64,000 nucleotides of DNA from Erythrobacteraceae bacterium (lineage in GTDB: Bacteria; Pseudomonadota; Alphaproteobacteria; Sphingomonadales; Sphingomonadaceae): NCBI GenBank assembly GCA_947479055.1, contig CANJYE010000003.1, forward strand, positions 1 to 64,000, read 5' to 3'. Made by a program: the position numbers and the translations under genes. A model generated the notes under the pieces. The model searched no databases, was not told the DNA's origin, and saw only the letters and a list, made by a program, of their open reading frames with translations. The number at the start of each line of letters is the position of its first letter. The stretch's first letter is position 1. Shown here piece by piece: positions 27,541-36,304 of the stretch.

Positions 27541-28776
27541 ATGAACGATATTGCCGGCCTTCCCGCCCGTCGTGCGGCGCTGAAGATGTGTGATGCGGTG
27601 CTGCGCCGGGGCGAGACGCTCGATCAGGCGGCTGGCGGGGCGATGCAGCACCTTCGGGTCTTTGCCGATCGCGCGCTGGCCCGCGCCATCGCTTCCGAGG
27701 TGTTGCGCTGGCTGGTCGATATTGACGAACTGATCGACAGTGTCACCCGCAACCGCCTGGCCGACGATGCCAAGCCGCGCGCGGTGCTGCGCCTGATGTT
27801 GGCGCAATGGCTGCGGCTGGAAACTCCTCCGCACGCGGTGATCGCCACTGGCCTGCCCCTGCTGGAAGGCGGGCCGAGGCGGCTGGCCCATGGTGTGTTC
27901 TCGACACTGGTGAAGGGTGCGGTGGCGCTGCCTGCCGCGCCGACCCTGCCCGATGCGGTGATGATGCGGCTGGGTGATCGGGCGCAAGACATCGCCGCCG
28001 CCATCGTCGTGCCTCCGCCGCTCGATCTGGTGCTGCGCGACGCTGCGAAGACTGCCGAATGGGCGGAAAAGCTGGGCGGCATCTCGCTGATGCCCGGCCA
28101 TGTTCGCTTGCCGCGCGGAACGGCGGTGGAAAATCTGGCGGGCTTCGAGGAAGGCGCATGGTGGGTGCAGGATCTGGCCGCCAGCATTCCCGCGCGATTG
28201 CTGGGAGAGGGTGAGGGAAGGCGCGCACTGGACCTGTGCTCCGCGCCCGGCGGCAAGACGCTCCAGCTCGCCGCGGCGGGCTGGCAGGTCACGTCCCTCG
28301 ATTCGCATCCCAGGCGGCTGGAACGCGTGCGCGCGAATCTGGCGCGGACCGGCCTTTCCGCCGCAGTGATCGAGGCCGATGCGCTGGAATGGCACCCGAC
28401 CGCGCCGTTCGATGCGATCCTGCTCGATGCGCCCTGCACCGCCACAGGCACCTGCCGCCGCCATCCCGATGTGCTCCACCGGATCGGCCAGCGCCATATC
28501 GCCGAGATGGCGGAATTGCAGGAGGCGCTGCTGACGCGCGCCGTCGGCTGGCTCAAGCCGGGCGGTCGCCTCGTCTACGCAGTCTGCTCTCTGGAGGAAG
28601 CGGAAGGGGAAGTGCAGGCGCGGGCATGCCTCCTCTCCATCGATCCGATCCGTGCGGAGGAATTGCCCGCAGGCATCGCGCCCACGCCGGAAGGCTGGCT
28701 GCGGACCGAACCGGGCCAACTGGCGGAAAGCGGTGGATTGGACGGTTTCTTCGTCGCCCGGTTCAGGGCCGCCTAG
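27541..28776 (+). CDS. rsmB: RsmB-type rRNA (cytosine-5) methyltransferase
   Basis: A 411-residue enzyme. The N-terminal NusB-like RNA-binding domain (about 5-135) is followed by the methyltransferase domain, with SAM motif LDLCSAPGGKTL, LLDAPCTATGT (PC motif) and the catalytic cysteine in YAVCSLEEAEGE. It probably methylates a cytosine of 16S rRNA. RsmB is the best match because of the NusB-like domain, but other NOL1/NOP2 family roles cannot be excluded. It is convergent with msrA with a four-base overlap. Confidence 0.87.
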   Translation: MNDIAGLPARRAALKMCDAVLRRGETLDQAAGGAMQHLRVFADRALARAIASEVLRWLVDIDELIDSVTRNRLADDAKPRAVLRLMLAQWLRLETPPHAVIATGLPLLEGGPRRLAHGVFSTLVKGAVALPAAPTLPDAVMMRLGDRAQDIAAAIVVPPPLDLVLRDAAKTAEWAEKLGGISLMPGHVRLPRGTAVENLAGFEEGAWWVQDLAASIPARLLGEGEGRRALDLCSAPGGKTLQLAAAGWQVTSLDSHPRRLERVRANLARTGLSAAVIEADALEWHPTAPFDAILLDAPCTATGTCRRHPDVLHRIGQRHIAEMAELQEALLTRAVGWLKPGGRLVYAVCSLEEAEGEVQARACLLSIDPIRAEELPAGIAPTPEGWLRTEPGQLAESGGLDGFFVARFRAA

Positions 28777-29321
28777 GCCTTCACCTGCTTGGCGAAGCTC
28801 TTGCGCAGCTTCATCAGCTTGGGCGGGATCACTGCCATGCAATAGGGGTTCCTTGTGCCGACCCGTGCCCAGTATTCCTGGTGATAGGGTTCGGCCGGAT
28901 ACCACTGCGCCGGGCCTTCGATGGTGGTGACCACGCGTTTGCCTGTATGGGCGCCATGCTCCTTGTCGGCCCGCGCAATGGCCGCTTCGGCTTCGGCCCG
29001 CTGGGCATCGTCCAGCGGGAAAATGGCGGAACGATATTGCGTGCCGACATCGTTGCCCTGCCGGTTCAGCTGGGTCGGGTCGTGCGTCGCCATGTGGATG
29101 TCCAGCAGATCGCCATAGGACAGCGCGGCGGGATCGAATTTCACCAGGATCGCCTCGGCATGGCCGGTGCCGCCGGAACAGATCTGTTCATAGGTCGGGT
29201 CGGGGGTGGTGCCGCCGATATAGCCGCTTTCCACCGCGCTCACGCCGATCACGTCATTGAACACGGCCTCGGTGCACCAGAAGCACCCGCCTGCAATGAT
29301 TGCCGTTTCCATCCCGTTCAT
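28773..29321 (-). CDS. msrA: Peptide-methionine (S)-S-oxide reductase MsrA
   Basis: A 182-residue reductase with the active-site motif GGC13FWC16, VESGYIGG, the Y-E-Q-I-C-SGGTGHAE block and NDVGTQYRSAIF. It reduces the S-epimer of methionine sulfoxide. The start could be Met1 or Met4 (METAIIAGG). It is a single gene, convergent with rsmB and divergent from the exported methyltransferase. Confidence 0.95.
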   Translation of the reverse strand: MNGMETAIIAGGCFWCTEAVFNDVIGVSAVESGYIGGTTPDPTYEQICSGGTGHAEAILVKFDPAALSYGDLLDIHMATHDPTQLNRQGNDVGTQYRSAIFPLDDAQRAEAEAAIARADKEHGAHTGKRVVTTIEGPAQWYPAEPYHQEYWARVGTRNPYCMAVIPPKLMKLRKSFAKQVKA

Positions 29322-29427
29322 CCACCGCTGTCTATTGCCGTTGCCGCCAAGATAGGGGCGAGCAGCCTGCTTGTCATCGCCCTGTCGCGGCTTACATTAC
29401 GGTAATTGCCCCGACGGGAGAAACACG

Positions 29428-30279
29428 ATGCGCCGGTTCATGATGTTTGTTCTCTCGCTGGGCCTCCTTTCCAGCCCGATCGCATCGGTCGCCGCGGCCG
29501 ATCCGGACGACACCACGATCTGCGAAGCTTGCGAGGTGGCGTTGGAACTGGCGCTTGATCACCAGCGTCGCGATGGCGATCGTGCCCGCGACCAATATCG
29601 CCATCCGGCCCAGACGCTGTCGTTCTTCCGAGTCAAGCCGGGCCAGACGGTGGTCGACTACATGCCATCGAGCGGCTGGTATACGCGAATTCTTGCGCCC
29701 TACCTGGGGGAGGGCGGGCATTACATCGGCCTCAATCCGGATGTCACCGGTGCCTCTGAACAGGCGCGCAACTATCTCGGCAACCTTGCAGCCAGCTTCC
29801 CGGCCAAGGCCGCGGGGTGGACCGGCCTTCCTGCCACCGCCATCGCCGCTTATAATTCCGATGGCTTGCCGCCCGCGCTGGATGGCACGGTCGATCGGGT
29901 ACTGGTGTTCCGCGAGATGCACAATCTCCTGCGGATGGGCTTCCTCGACAAGGAACTGGCAACGATCCACCGCCTGCTCAAGCCCGACGGGCTGCTGGGC
30001 GTGGAACAGCACCGCGCGAAGGCGGATGCCGCTGTGGCCTATCTCGATGGCAACAAGGGCTATCTGACCGAAGCGGGCGTGATCGCGCTGGTCGAGGCGC
30101 GCGGGTTCGAACTGGTGGCGAAGAGCGAGATCAACGCCAATCCGAAGGACAGCGCCGATTATCCGCAGGGCGTGTGGACCCTGCCGCCCAACTACCGGGA
30201 AGGCGACAAGGATCGCGATCGCTACACTGCGATAGGCGAAAGCGACCGGATGACCTTGCTCTTCCGCAAGCGGCCCTGA
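29428..30279 (+). CDS. Exported SAM-dependent methyltransferase-like protein
   Basis: A 283-residue protein with a signal peptide (MRRFMMFVLSLGLLSSPIAS...AAA), then a methyltransferase fold: QTLSFFRVKPGQTVVDYMPSSGWYTRILAPYL (degenerate SAM motif I), VFREMHNLLRMGFLDKEL and a C-terminal VWTLPPNY...DRMTLLFRKR. Such periplasmic methyltransferase-like proteins are common in proteobacteria, though SAM is not expected there, so the real role is uncertain. GGGAG lies eight bases before the ATG at 29428. Confidence 0.8.
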   Translation: MRRFMMFVLSLGLLSSPIASVAAADPDDTTICEACEVALELALDHQRRDGDRARDQYRHPAQTLSFFRVKPGQTVVDYMPSSGWYTRILAPYLGEGGHYIGLNPDVTGASEQARNYLGNLAASFPAKAAGWTGLPATAIAAYNSDGLPPALDGTVDRVLVFREMHNLLRMGFLDKELATIHRLLKPDGLLGVEQHRAKADAAVAYLDGNKGYLTEAGVIALVEARGFELVAKSEINANPKDSADYPQGVWTLPPNYREGDKDRDRYTAIGESDRMTLLFRKRP

Positions 30280-30291
30280 TACGGGGGAGGC

Positions 30292-31143
30292 ATGACCACG
30301 CTCACCGTCGCCGCCCTGCAACTCGCGCTCGGTTCCGCTGACGAGCAGACCAATATCGCCGCCGTATCCGCTTACGTGGAAGAGGCCGCGCGGGCAGGCG
30401 CGCAGCTGATCCTGCCGCCGGAGCTGTTTTCAGGCCCCTATTTCTGCCGCGAGGAAGACGAGGCGCTGTTCGCGCTGGCGAGGCCGGTGGCGGAACATCC
30501 CTCGGTCATCGCCATGCAGGCACTGGCCAGGGGGCTGGCCGTGGCCATTCCGACCAGCTTTTTCGAGCGGGACGGGCATCATTATTACAACACCATGGCG
30601 ATGATCGGCCCGGATGGTGCGATCATGGGCACTTACCGCAAGAGCCATATCCCCGACGGGCCGGGCTATGAGGAAAAATTCTACTTCCGCCCCGGCAATG
30701 ATGGTTTCAAGGTGTGGGATGTGTTCGGAGCGAAGGTCGGCGTCGGCATCTGCTGGGACCAGTGGTATCCCGAATGCGCGCGGGTGATGGCGCTGCTAGG
30801 GGCGGAATTGCTGCTCTATCCCACCGCGATCGGTTCGGAACCTTATGATGCCGGGCTCGATACCAGCCGGATGTGGCGCCGGGCGATGCAGGGTCATGCG
30901 GTGTCGAACTGCATGCCGGTGGTGGCGGCCAATCGCATCGGTAGCGAGGAAGGCCAGCATTTTTACGGCCACAGCTTCATCAGCGACGAGTGGGGCGATC
31001 TGGTGGCAGAATTTGGCGCGAAGGACAGAGGCCTGCTGCTCGCCACGCTCGACCTCGCCCGCGCGGCGAAACACCGCGCCGGGATGGGCTTCTTCCGCGA
31101 TCGCCGGCCGCAGCTCTATGCCCGCATCTGCGAGGATATCTGA
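30292..31143 (+). CDS. aguB: N-carbamoylputrescine amidase
   Basis: A 283-residue nitrilase-superfamily amidase. The Glu-Lys-Cys triad is visible as E44 in PPELF, K117 in YRKSHIPDGPGY and C154 in GICWDQWYPE. It hydrolyses N-carbamoylputrescine to putrescine, CO2 and ammonia in the arginine/agmatine route. The agmatine deiminase partner (aguA) is not adjacent. It overlaps folK by four bases. Confidence 0.9.
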   Translation: MTTLTVAALQLALGSADEQTNIAAVSAYVEEAARAGAQLILPPELFSGPYFCREEDEALFALARPVAEHPSVIAMQALARGLAVAIPTSFFERDGHHYYNTMAMIGPDGAIMGTYRKSHIPDGPGYEEKFYFRPGNDGFKVWDVFGAKVGVGICWDQWYPECARVMALLGAELLLYPTAIGSEPYDAGLDTSRMWRRAMQGHAVSNCMPVVAANRIGSEEGQHFYGHSFISDEWGDLVAEFGAKDRGLLLATLDLARAAKHRAGMGFFRDRRPQLYARICEDI

Positions 31144-31631
31144 ACGATCGCTATCTCATCGCGCTGGGTTCCAACATCCGGCACCATCGCCACGGCGATC
31201 CGCGCGGCGTGCTGGCGGCAGCGGTGGGCATACTGCGCGGCGAAGGGCTGGAGATCGTGGCAGTGGCTCCGCTTATCGCCAGCCGCCCGGTCGGCCCATC
31301 GCGGCGGCGCTACGCCAACGGTGCTATTCTCATCGATTGCGCGCTGGAGCCTCAGGCGCTGCTGGCGATGCTGAAGCGGATCGAGACGCACTTTGGCCAG
31401 CGGCGCGGCCAGCGCTGGGGTGCGCGGGTTCTGGACCTCGACATCGTGCTGTGGAGCGGGGGTGCCTATGGCGATGACATGCTGGTGATTCCCCACCCGG
31501 CCTTCCGCCAGCGCGACTTCGTGCTGACACCGGGACTGGCCATTGCCCCCCACTGGCGCGACCCGATCAGCGGTTTGACGCTCCAACACCTCCACGCCCG
31601 CTTGACCCGCCCCCATCCCCGCCCTAGGTGA
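31140..31631 (+). CDS. folK: HPPK (folate biosynthesis kinase) with CTG start
   Basis: A 163-residue 2-amino-4-hydroxy-6-hydroxymethyldihydropteridine pyrophosphokinase. It has RYLIALGSN at the N-terminus, the YANGAILIDC strand, RWGARVLDLDIVLW (Mg/ATP-binding acidic pair) and IPHPAFRQRDFVL. No ATG, GTG or TTG lies in a suitable place. The best start is CTG at 31140, overlapping the aguB stop (CTGA) and giving the usual MNDRYLIALGSN-like terminus. Translation is probably coupled to aguB. Confidence 0.82.
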   Translation: MNDRYLIALGSNIRHHRHGDPRGVLAAAVGILRGEGLEIVAVAPLIASRPVGPSRRRYANGAILIDCALEPQALLAMLKRIETHFGQRRGQRWGARVLDLDIVLWSGGAYGDDMLVIPHPAFRQRDFVLTPGLAIAPHWRDPISGLTLQHLHARLTRPHPRPR

Positions 31632-31643
31632 GCGGCCGTGGTC

Positions 31644-31719
31644 GGGCCCTTAGCTCAGTCGGTAGAGCAACTGACTTTTAATCAGTAGGTCGCTGGTTCG
31701 AGCCCAGCAGGGCTCACCA
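31644..31719 (+). tRNA. tRNA-Lys (anticodon TTT)
   Basis: A 76-base cloverleaf: acceptor GGGCCCT pairing with AGGGCTC (one G-T wobble), D-arm with AGCTCAGTCGGTAGAGC, anticodon loop CTTTTAA (TTT), T-arm GCTGGTTCGAGCCCAGC, and encoded CCA. It lies 12 bases after folK. Confidence 0.96.
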
Positions 31720-31754
31720 CATATATATCTGATTAGATACGTAAAAAATTTAAG

Positions 31755-31893
31755 TGTGGGCGTAGCGCCAAGCGGTAACGCAGCGGCGAAGGCGAGATGA
31801 CCGCACGGGACTGAAGTCACGGAACCGCTTCCCCGTGTCCGTTCGCGTTCGCGCAGTTCCCGACAACAGCGAAAACAGGACTGAGAACGCACG
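31755..31893 (+). promoter_or_regulatory. Long structured leader of the DUF6481 gene
   Basis: After an AT-rich stretch (31720-31754, likely promoter) come about 140 bases before the ATG with several self-complementary pieces, for example ACGGAA/TTCCCCGT around 31838-31856 and GACT-GA-AGTC at 31809-31818. The length and folding potential suggest a 5' untranslated control region, possibly of the cold-shock or stress type. No named riboswitch is recognised. Confidence 0.35.
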
Positions 31894-32226
31894 ATGCAAG
31901 GATACAAGGAACCCGGATTTCAGGAGCGGCAGGCTGCGGCCAATCGCGCCAAAGGCAAGGCGCTCGAGACCCTGCGCAACAAGCCGCCGGTCGATGAGGC
32001 AGCCCTTGCGCTGAAGCTCGCAAACCGGCGGGCCAAGGAAGAAGCGGCTATCCAGAAGCGCGCTGCCGATCGTCTGGCCAAGGAGGCCGCCAAGCTTGCC
32101 AGGCTGGAGCAGCTGCGCGCGGACGAGGCCGCCGCGATTGCCGCCCTCCCTCCCGTGTTGACCGAAGCAGAGCGCAAGGCTGCGCGCGATGCCCGCTATG
32201 CCGCCCGCAAGAGCCGGAAGTCCTAG
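31894..32226 (+). CDS. DUF6481 family protein
   Basis: A 110-residue, highly charged protein beginning MQGYKEPGFQERQAAANRAKGKALE, with a long Ala/Lys/Arg/Glu-rich helix (about 35-80) and a basic tail (RYAARKSRKS). It matches DUF6481, a small family found mainly in sphingomonads. The function is unknown; the basic, helical character suggests RNA or nucleoid binding. It is preceded by the long leader described separately. Confidence 0.8.
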   Translation: MQGYKEPGFQERQAAANRAKGKALETLRNKPPVDEAALALKLANRRAKEEAAIQKRAADRLAKEAAKLARLEQLRADEAAAIAALPPVLTEAERKAARDARYAARKSRKS

Positions 32227-32255
32227 GCGGGAAATCCAGTGCCGGAGCACGTGAG

Positions 32256-32927
32256 TTGATTGCCCGCGAACTGATCGCCACGGCGCAGGTCCCGGGAGGC
32301 GAGGAGCTGCGGCTCTATCGCCATGACCGCGATTTCATGATCGTGCTCGACCGTAACGAACTGATGAGCAGCCGCAAGAGCGGGTCGGAAGTCGCGCTGG
32401 CGACCATGACCTGCGCGCGGCTGGCGCAAACAAATCGTCCGCGCCTGCTGATCGGTGGTTATGGCATGGGCTTCACCCTGCGCGCCGCGCTGGCCGATCT
32501 CGACCGTGAGGCGGAAGTGATTGTGGTGGAACTGGTGCCGGAAATCATCGCCTGGGCGCGCGGGCCGATGGCGGAACTGGCGGCGGGCTGTCTTGATGAT
32601 CCGCGGGTCGAGCTGGTGCTGGCCGATGTGGCTGAAGTGATTCGGGCCAAGCCGACCGCTTTCGACGCGATCCTGCTCGATGTCGACAACGGGCCGGACG
32701 GGCTGACCCGCAATGCCAATGACCAGCTTTATTCCGCGCGCGGGCTGAAGGCGGCCAGGGCCGCGCTCAGACCGGGCGGAGTGTTGGCGATCTGGTCGGC
32801 GGCGCAGGACCCCGCTTTTGCCGCGAGGCTGCGCAAAGGCGGCTTCGCTGTCGAGGAAGTGACGGTCCGGGCGCGCGCCAACGGCAAGGGCGCGAAACAT
32901 GTGATTTGGTTCGCGCAGGTTCCTTAG
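32256..32927 (+). CDS. Spermidine synthase-like methyltransferase-fold protein
   Basis: A 223-residue protein with the spermidine-synthase-like fold: LLIGGYGMGFTLRAAL (SAM/dcSAM-binding glycine loop), VIVVELVPEIIAWAR, FDAILLDVDNGPDGL and a C-terminal KHVIWFAQ strand. The start is TTG at 32256 with GGAG nine bases upstream. True spermidine synthases need an Asp pair and a larger N-terminal strand region, so polyamine activity is not assured. It is convergent with the acyl-CoA synthetase-like gene. Confidence 0.75.
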   Translation: MIARELIATAQVPGGEELRLYRHDRDFMIVLDRNELMSSRKSGSEVALATMTCARLAQTNRPRLLIGGYGMGFTLRAALADLDREAEVIVVELVPEIIAWARGPMAELAAGCLDDPRVELVLADVAEVIRAKPTAFDAILLDVDNGPDGLTRNANDQLYSARGLKAARAALRPGGVLAIWSAAQDPAFAARLRKGGFAVEEVTVRARANGKGAKHVIWFAQVP

Positions 32928-32936
32928 TCGGAAGGC

Positions 32937-34457
32937 TCAGGAAGGCAGCCTGCCTTCCGCAACAGCATCGCGCACCAGCTTGCGCGAGATCTTGCCGCTG
33001 GAGGTCTGCGGCAGGGCATCGACCCGGAAGATCTTGCGCGGCAGCTTGTAGGACGCCAGCATCTCGCGGCAGATTCCCGTGATGTCGTCCTCTGTCGCCG
33101 TGCCGACGTAATAGGCGGAAACGATATGGCCCCACCGCTCGTCCGGCAGGCCGACCACTGCGATCTGGGAAATCCCTTCAAGCCGGGTCAGCACTGCCTC
33201 GATCTCGGCGGGATAGACGTTGAGGCCGCCCGACAGGATCAGATCGACCCGGCGGTCGGCGATTGTCAGGTATCCTTCATCGTCGATGAAGCCGAGATCG
33301 CCGCAGCCGATCCAGCCCTGTTCGGCCAGCTTCTGCGGCGGGGGTGAAGGCTTGACCTCGCCGACATAGGCACAGACCAGCATCGGGCCGCGCACATAGA
33401 CCGAACCGATCGTGCCGACCGGCACTTCGTTGCCATCATCATCGGCGATCAGCACTTCCTGCCCGACATTCGGCTTGCCGACGCTGGCCGGCTTGCGCAA
33501 CTGGTCTTCCGGCAGCAGCCAGCTGACCGAGCCATATTCCGACGCGCCGTACATTTCATAGAGGCCAAGTTGCGGGAAGCGCGCCAGCAGCCGCTCCTTC
33601 AGCGCCGGCACCAGCGATGCGCCCAGCGAGACGACCTTGCGCAGCTGGGGCGCATCGCCCGGCCGGTCCAGCGCGGTGGCAATCATCGTCGGCACCACCA
33701 TGGTGTTGGTGATGCCGTGCTCTTCGCAGTCCTGCCACAGCGCTTCCTTGTCGAACGCTTCGCGCATGTAGACCGTGCCACCGGCGTTGAGCTGGGGAAG
33801 CGCATAATGTAACGCGGCGTGCGACAGCGGGCCGACCACCAGATGCCGGTCATTCTCGGTCAGCTGCAGGACCGACTGGACGGCGGCGGCATGGATTGCC
33901 CCGGCGCGCTGGGTGGCCAGCATCATCTTGGGATTGCCAGTGGTGCCGGAAGAGAACCGGATGTGCGAGGGTGCCCATTCGTCGGCGAAGGGAACGACCG
34001 GATCGTCGCTGGCGGCAGCGAGGACTTCCTCGAAGCTGACACCGCCATCGCCAATGACCAGGCGCGGGCGGGTCTGGCCCAGCTGGTAGGCGGTTTCGTT
34101 GGCGGTGAGATAGCGGCTGGTGGCGTGGAAGATCGCGCCGATCCGCATAAGCGCGAGAAACCAGGGCATCTGCATCCAGTGGTTGCCGATGCAGGCGGAT
34201 ACCGCCTCGCCGGGCTGGACGCCAAGGTTGCGCATCCCGCTGGCGAGGCGGCGAATCAGCTCTTCGAGTTCGCGATAGGTCAGCTCGCTGTGGTCGGGCG
34301 TCTGGATTGCCAGCCGGTCGGGGACGCGCCGCGCCGCGATCTCGAACTGGCGATAGGGTACCAGCAGCCGGGTATAATGGGCCGAACCGGTCAGGCAGCC
34401 GCCATATTCGGTAAAATTGCGAACGTCCCCGCGATTGCTCGAACCAGCCTCACCCAC
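32937..34457 (-). CDS. AMP-dependent acyl-CoA synthetase/ligase
   Basis: A 506-residue ANL-superfamily enzyme. The P-loop motif is SSGTTGNPKMM, with YGASEYGSVSW (adenylate-binding A5), GDLGFIDDEGYLTIADRRVDLILSGG (A7/A8 hinge) and a C-terminal lysine in TSSGKISRKL (A10). It activates a carboxylic acid as an AMP ester, then a CoA thioester. The substrate is unknown. It follows the allophanate hydrolase gene by 110 bases in the same direction but is probably not part of that operon. Confidence 0.87.
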   Translation of the reverse strand: MGEAGSSNRGDVRNFTEYGGCLTGSAHYTRLLVPYRQFEIAARRVPDRLAIQTPDHSELTYRELEELIRRLASGMRNLGVQPGEAVSACIGNHWMQMPWFLALMRIGAIFHATSRYLTANETAYQLGQTRPRLVIGDGGVSFEEVLAAASDDPVVPFADEWAPSHIRFSSGTTGNPKMMLATQRAGAIHAAAVQSVLQLTENDRHLVVGPLSHAALHYALPQLNAGGTVYMREAFDKEALWQDCEEHGITNTMVVPTMIATALDRPGDAPQLRKVVSLGASLVPALKERLLARFPQLGLYEMYGASEYGSVSWLLPEDQLRKPASVGKPNVGQEVLIADDDGNEVPVGTIGSVYVRGPMLVCAYVGEVKPSPPPQKLAEQGWIGCGDLGFIDDEGYLTIADRRVDLILSGGLNVYPAEIEAVLTRLEGISQIAVVGLPDERWGHIVSAYYVGTATEDDITGICREMLASYKLPRKIFRVDALPQTSSGKISRKLVRDAVAEGRLPS

Positions 34458-34567
34458 CAGTGTCTCTCCCGTTATTGTTGCGACCGGTCCATAACCTCTC
34501 GGCCCGATTTGTCCAATAGGCCGACCATTTTTGAGCTGGATCTGTCCGCTGCCCTGCGCGCAACCAG

Positions 34568-36304
34568 TCAGCGGCTGCAGTAAGCCCGCCAGCCGCCCAG
34601 CTCTGTGATGTCCTCGGCCCCGTCAATCGCGCGCGGTTCGGCCACGAAGCCCTTGACCTGAGTGCCGTCGGCCAGTGTCACCGTACCGATCGCCAGCGGC
34701 GGCGGAACTTCGGCGACGAAGCTGCCAAATGCGGCGACTTCCAGCTCGTAGATTTCGACCTTTATCGCCCCGCCGCCGGCATCGTGGACCAGTGCCGGTT
34801 TGGGCGGGACGGTGTTGGCCATGGCATAGAGCCGGTACGTTGGCGCGGTTTCGGTCGCCTCTACGAAGCGCGCCTCGCGCGAGGTCAATTGCCAGTGCAG
34901 CGGCATGTCCCGCAAATGCGCGCCGACCACGGCCAGCCTGATCGTTTCCATTCGTTCCTCCATATCCAATGCGGGGGCGGGGCAGGGGGTGCCCCAGTGT
35001 TGCGCCATCGCCAGCAAGGCCCGGTCCGTGCCCGCAGGCGCGAAGAAGCTGATGCCGAAGCCGGTGCCGTTGTGGCGGTATCCCGCCGGCACGGCGATTG
35101 CCGCCATGTCGAGCAGGTTGACGAAATTGGTGTAAGTGCCGAAATGGCTGTTGAGCGCGACCGGGCTGGCCAGCATTTCGGCCACCCGATAGATCGTCGG
35201 CGAAGTCGGCACCGCCAGCGCGTCCACGGCGCTCCAGATCGCTTCGGCGGCCCGCGCATGGGCCGCCAGTTCATATTGCCCGCGAAAGGCGGCCACACCG
35301 CTGATCCCGAATCCGGCCTCGACAATGGCGCGCACGGTCGGGTCGATCGCCTCGGGCCGGTCGAACAGCATCGCTTCCATCGCCGCTGTCCGCTCGGCCA
35401 CCCAGGGGCCGCTGTAGAGCAGCCTGGCCGCTTCGAGCAGCGGGGCGATATCCACTTCGCACAGCGTGTAGCCGAGCGAGGCGAGCCGTTCGAGCGCGCG
35501 ATCATAGAGATATTCGGCCTCAAGATCGCCAAACCACGGCCTGCTGGCGGGCAGGGGCACGCCGATTCGCTGGCCAAGCGGCAGGTCGGGCAGGTGGCGG
35601 GCATAGCTGTCCAGCCGATCGAACCCGGCGACGACCTCGTCTACCAGTGCCGCATCGGCCGCGTCCCGGGTCAGCACTGTCACGCAATCGAGCGAGCGGC
35701 AGGCGGGCACCAGACCGGACGTGCTCCACCGCCCCTTGGTGGGTTTCAGTCCGACCAGACCGTTGAAGGCGGCGGGCACCCGGCCGGACCCAGCAGTGTC
35801 GGTGCCCAGCGCCAGCGGCACAAGGCCTGCCGCCACGACTACTGCTGAGCCCGAACTCGATCCGCCGCTGACATAGGCGAGGTTGAACACGCAGCGCGGC
35901 GCGCCATGCGGGCTGCGCGTGCCGTTGAGGCCGGTGGCGAACTGGTCGAGATTGGTCTTGCCGATGCACACCGCGCCCGCATCGATCAGGCGCTGGACGG
36001 TGAAGGCGTTGGCGGCGGGCGAATAGGCGAAGGCGGGGCAGGCGGCGGTGGTATCGAGGCCGGCGACATCGATGTTGTCCTTGACCGCGAAGGGCACCCC
36101 CGCCAGCGGCAATTCCTCCCCCGCCGCGATCCGCCGGTCGACCGCGCGGGCGGCAGCAAGGATCGCATCGGCGGAAAACCGGCTGATCCAGGCCTGCGGC
36201 TGGACGAGGTCATAGGCTGCGATCCGGGCCAGCGCATCCAGCGCCGCCTCTGCCGCGCTCAACCGCCCTTCGCGGACCGCTGCGGCGATATCGCGCGCCT
36301 TCAC
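34568..36304 (-). CDS. atzF: Allophanate hydrolase
   Basis: A 578-residue enzyme. The N-terminal amidase-signature domain (1 to about 450) has the Lys75 - cis-Ser (149/150 in GGSSSGSA) - Ser173 (GTDTAGSGR) triad, and the small C-terminal domain (about 455-578) is found in true allophanate hydrolases. It converts allophanate to two ammonia and two CO2, with the C-terminal domain decarboxylating the intermediate. The GTG at 36304 overlaps the carboxylase stop (GTGA). It is the last gene of the five-gene coupled operon and supplies the released nitrogen. Confidence 0.9.
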   Translation of the reverse strand: MKARDIAAAVREGRLSAAEAALDALARIAAYDLVQPQAWISRFSADAILAAARAVDRRIAAGEELPLAGVPFAVKDNIDVAGLDTTAACPAFAYSPAANAFTVQRLIDAGAVCIGKTNLDQFATGLNGTRSPHGAPRCVFNLAYVSGGSSSGSAVVVAAGLVPLALGTDTAGSGRVPAAFNGLVGLKPTKGRWSTSGLVPACRSLDCVTVLTRDAADAALVDEVVAGFDRLDSYARHLPDLPLGQRIGVPLPASRPWFGDLEAEYLYDRALERLASLGYTLCEVDIAPLLEAARLLYSGPWVAERTAAMEAMLFDRPEAIDPTVRAIVEAGFGISGVAAFRGQYELAAHARAAEAIWSAVDALAVPTSPTIYRVAEMLASPVALNSHFGTYTNFVNLLDMAAIAVPAGYRHNGTGFGISFFAPAGTDRALLAMAQHWGTPCPAPALDMEERMETIRLAVVGAHLRDMPLHWQLTSREARFVEATETAPTYRLYAMANTVPPKPALVHDAGGGAIKVEIYELEVAAFGSFVAEVPPPLAIGTVTLADGTQVKGFVAEPRAIDGAEDITELGGWRAYCSR

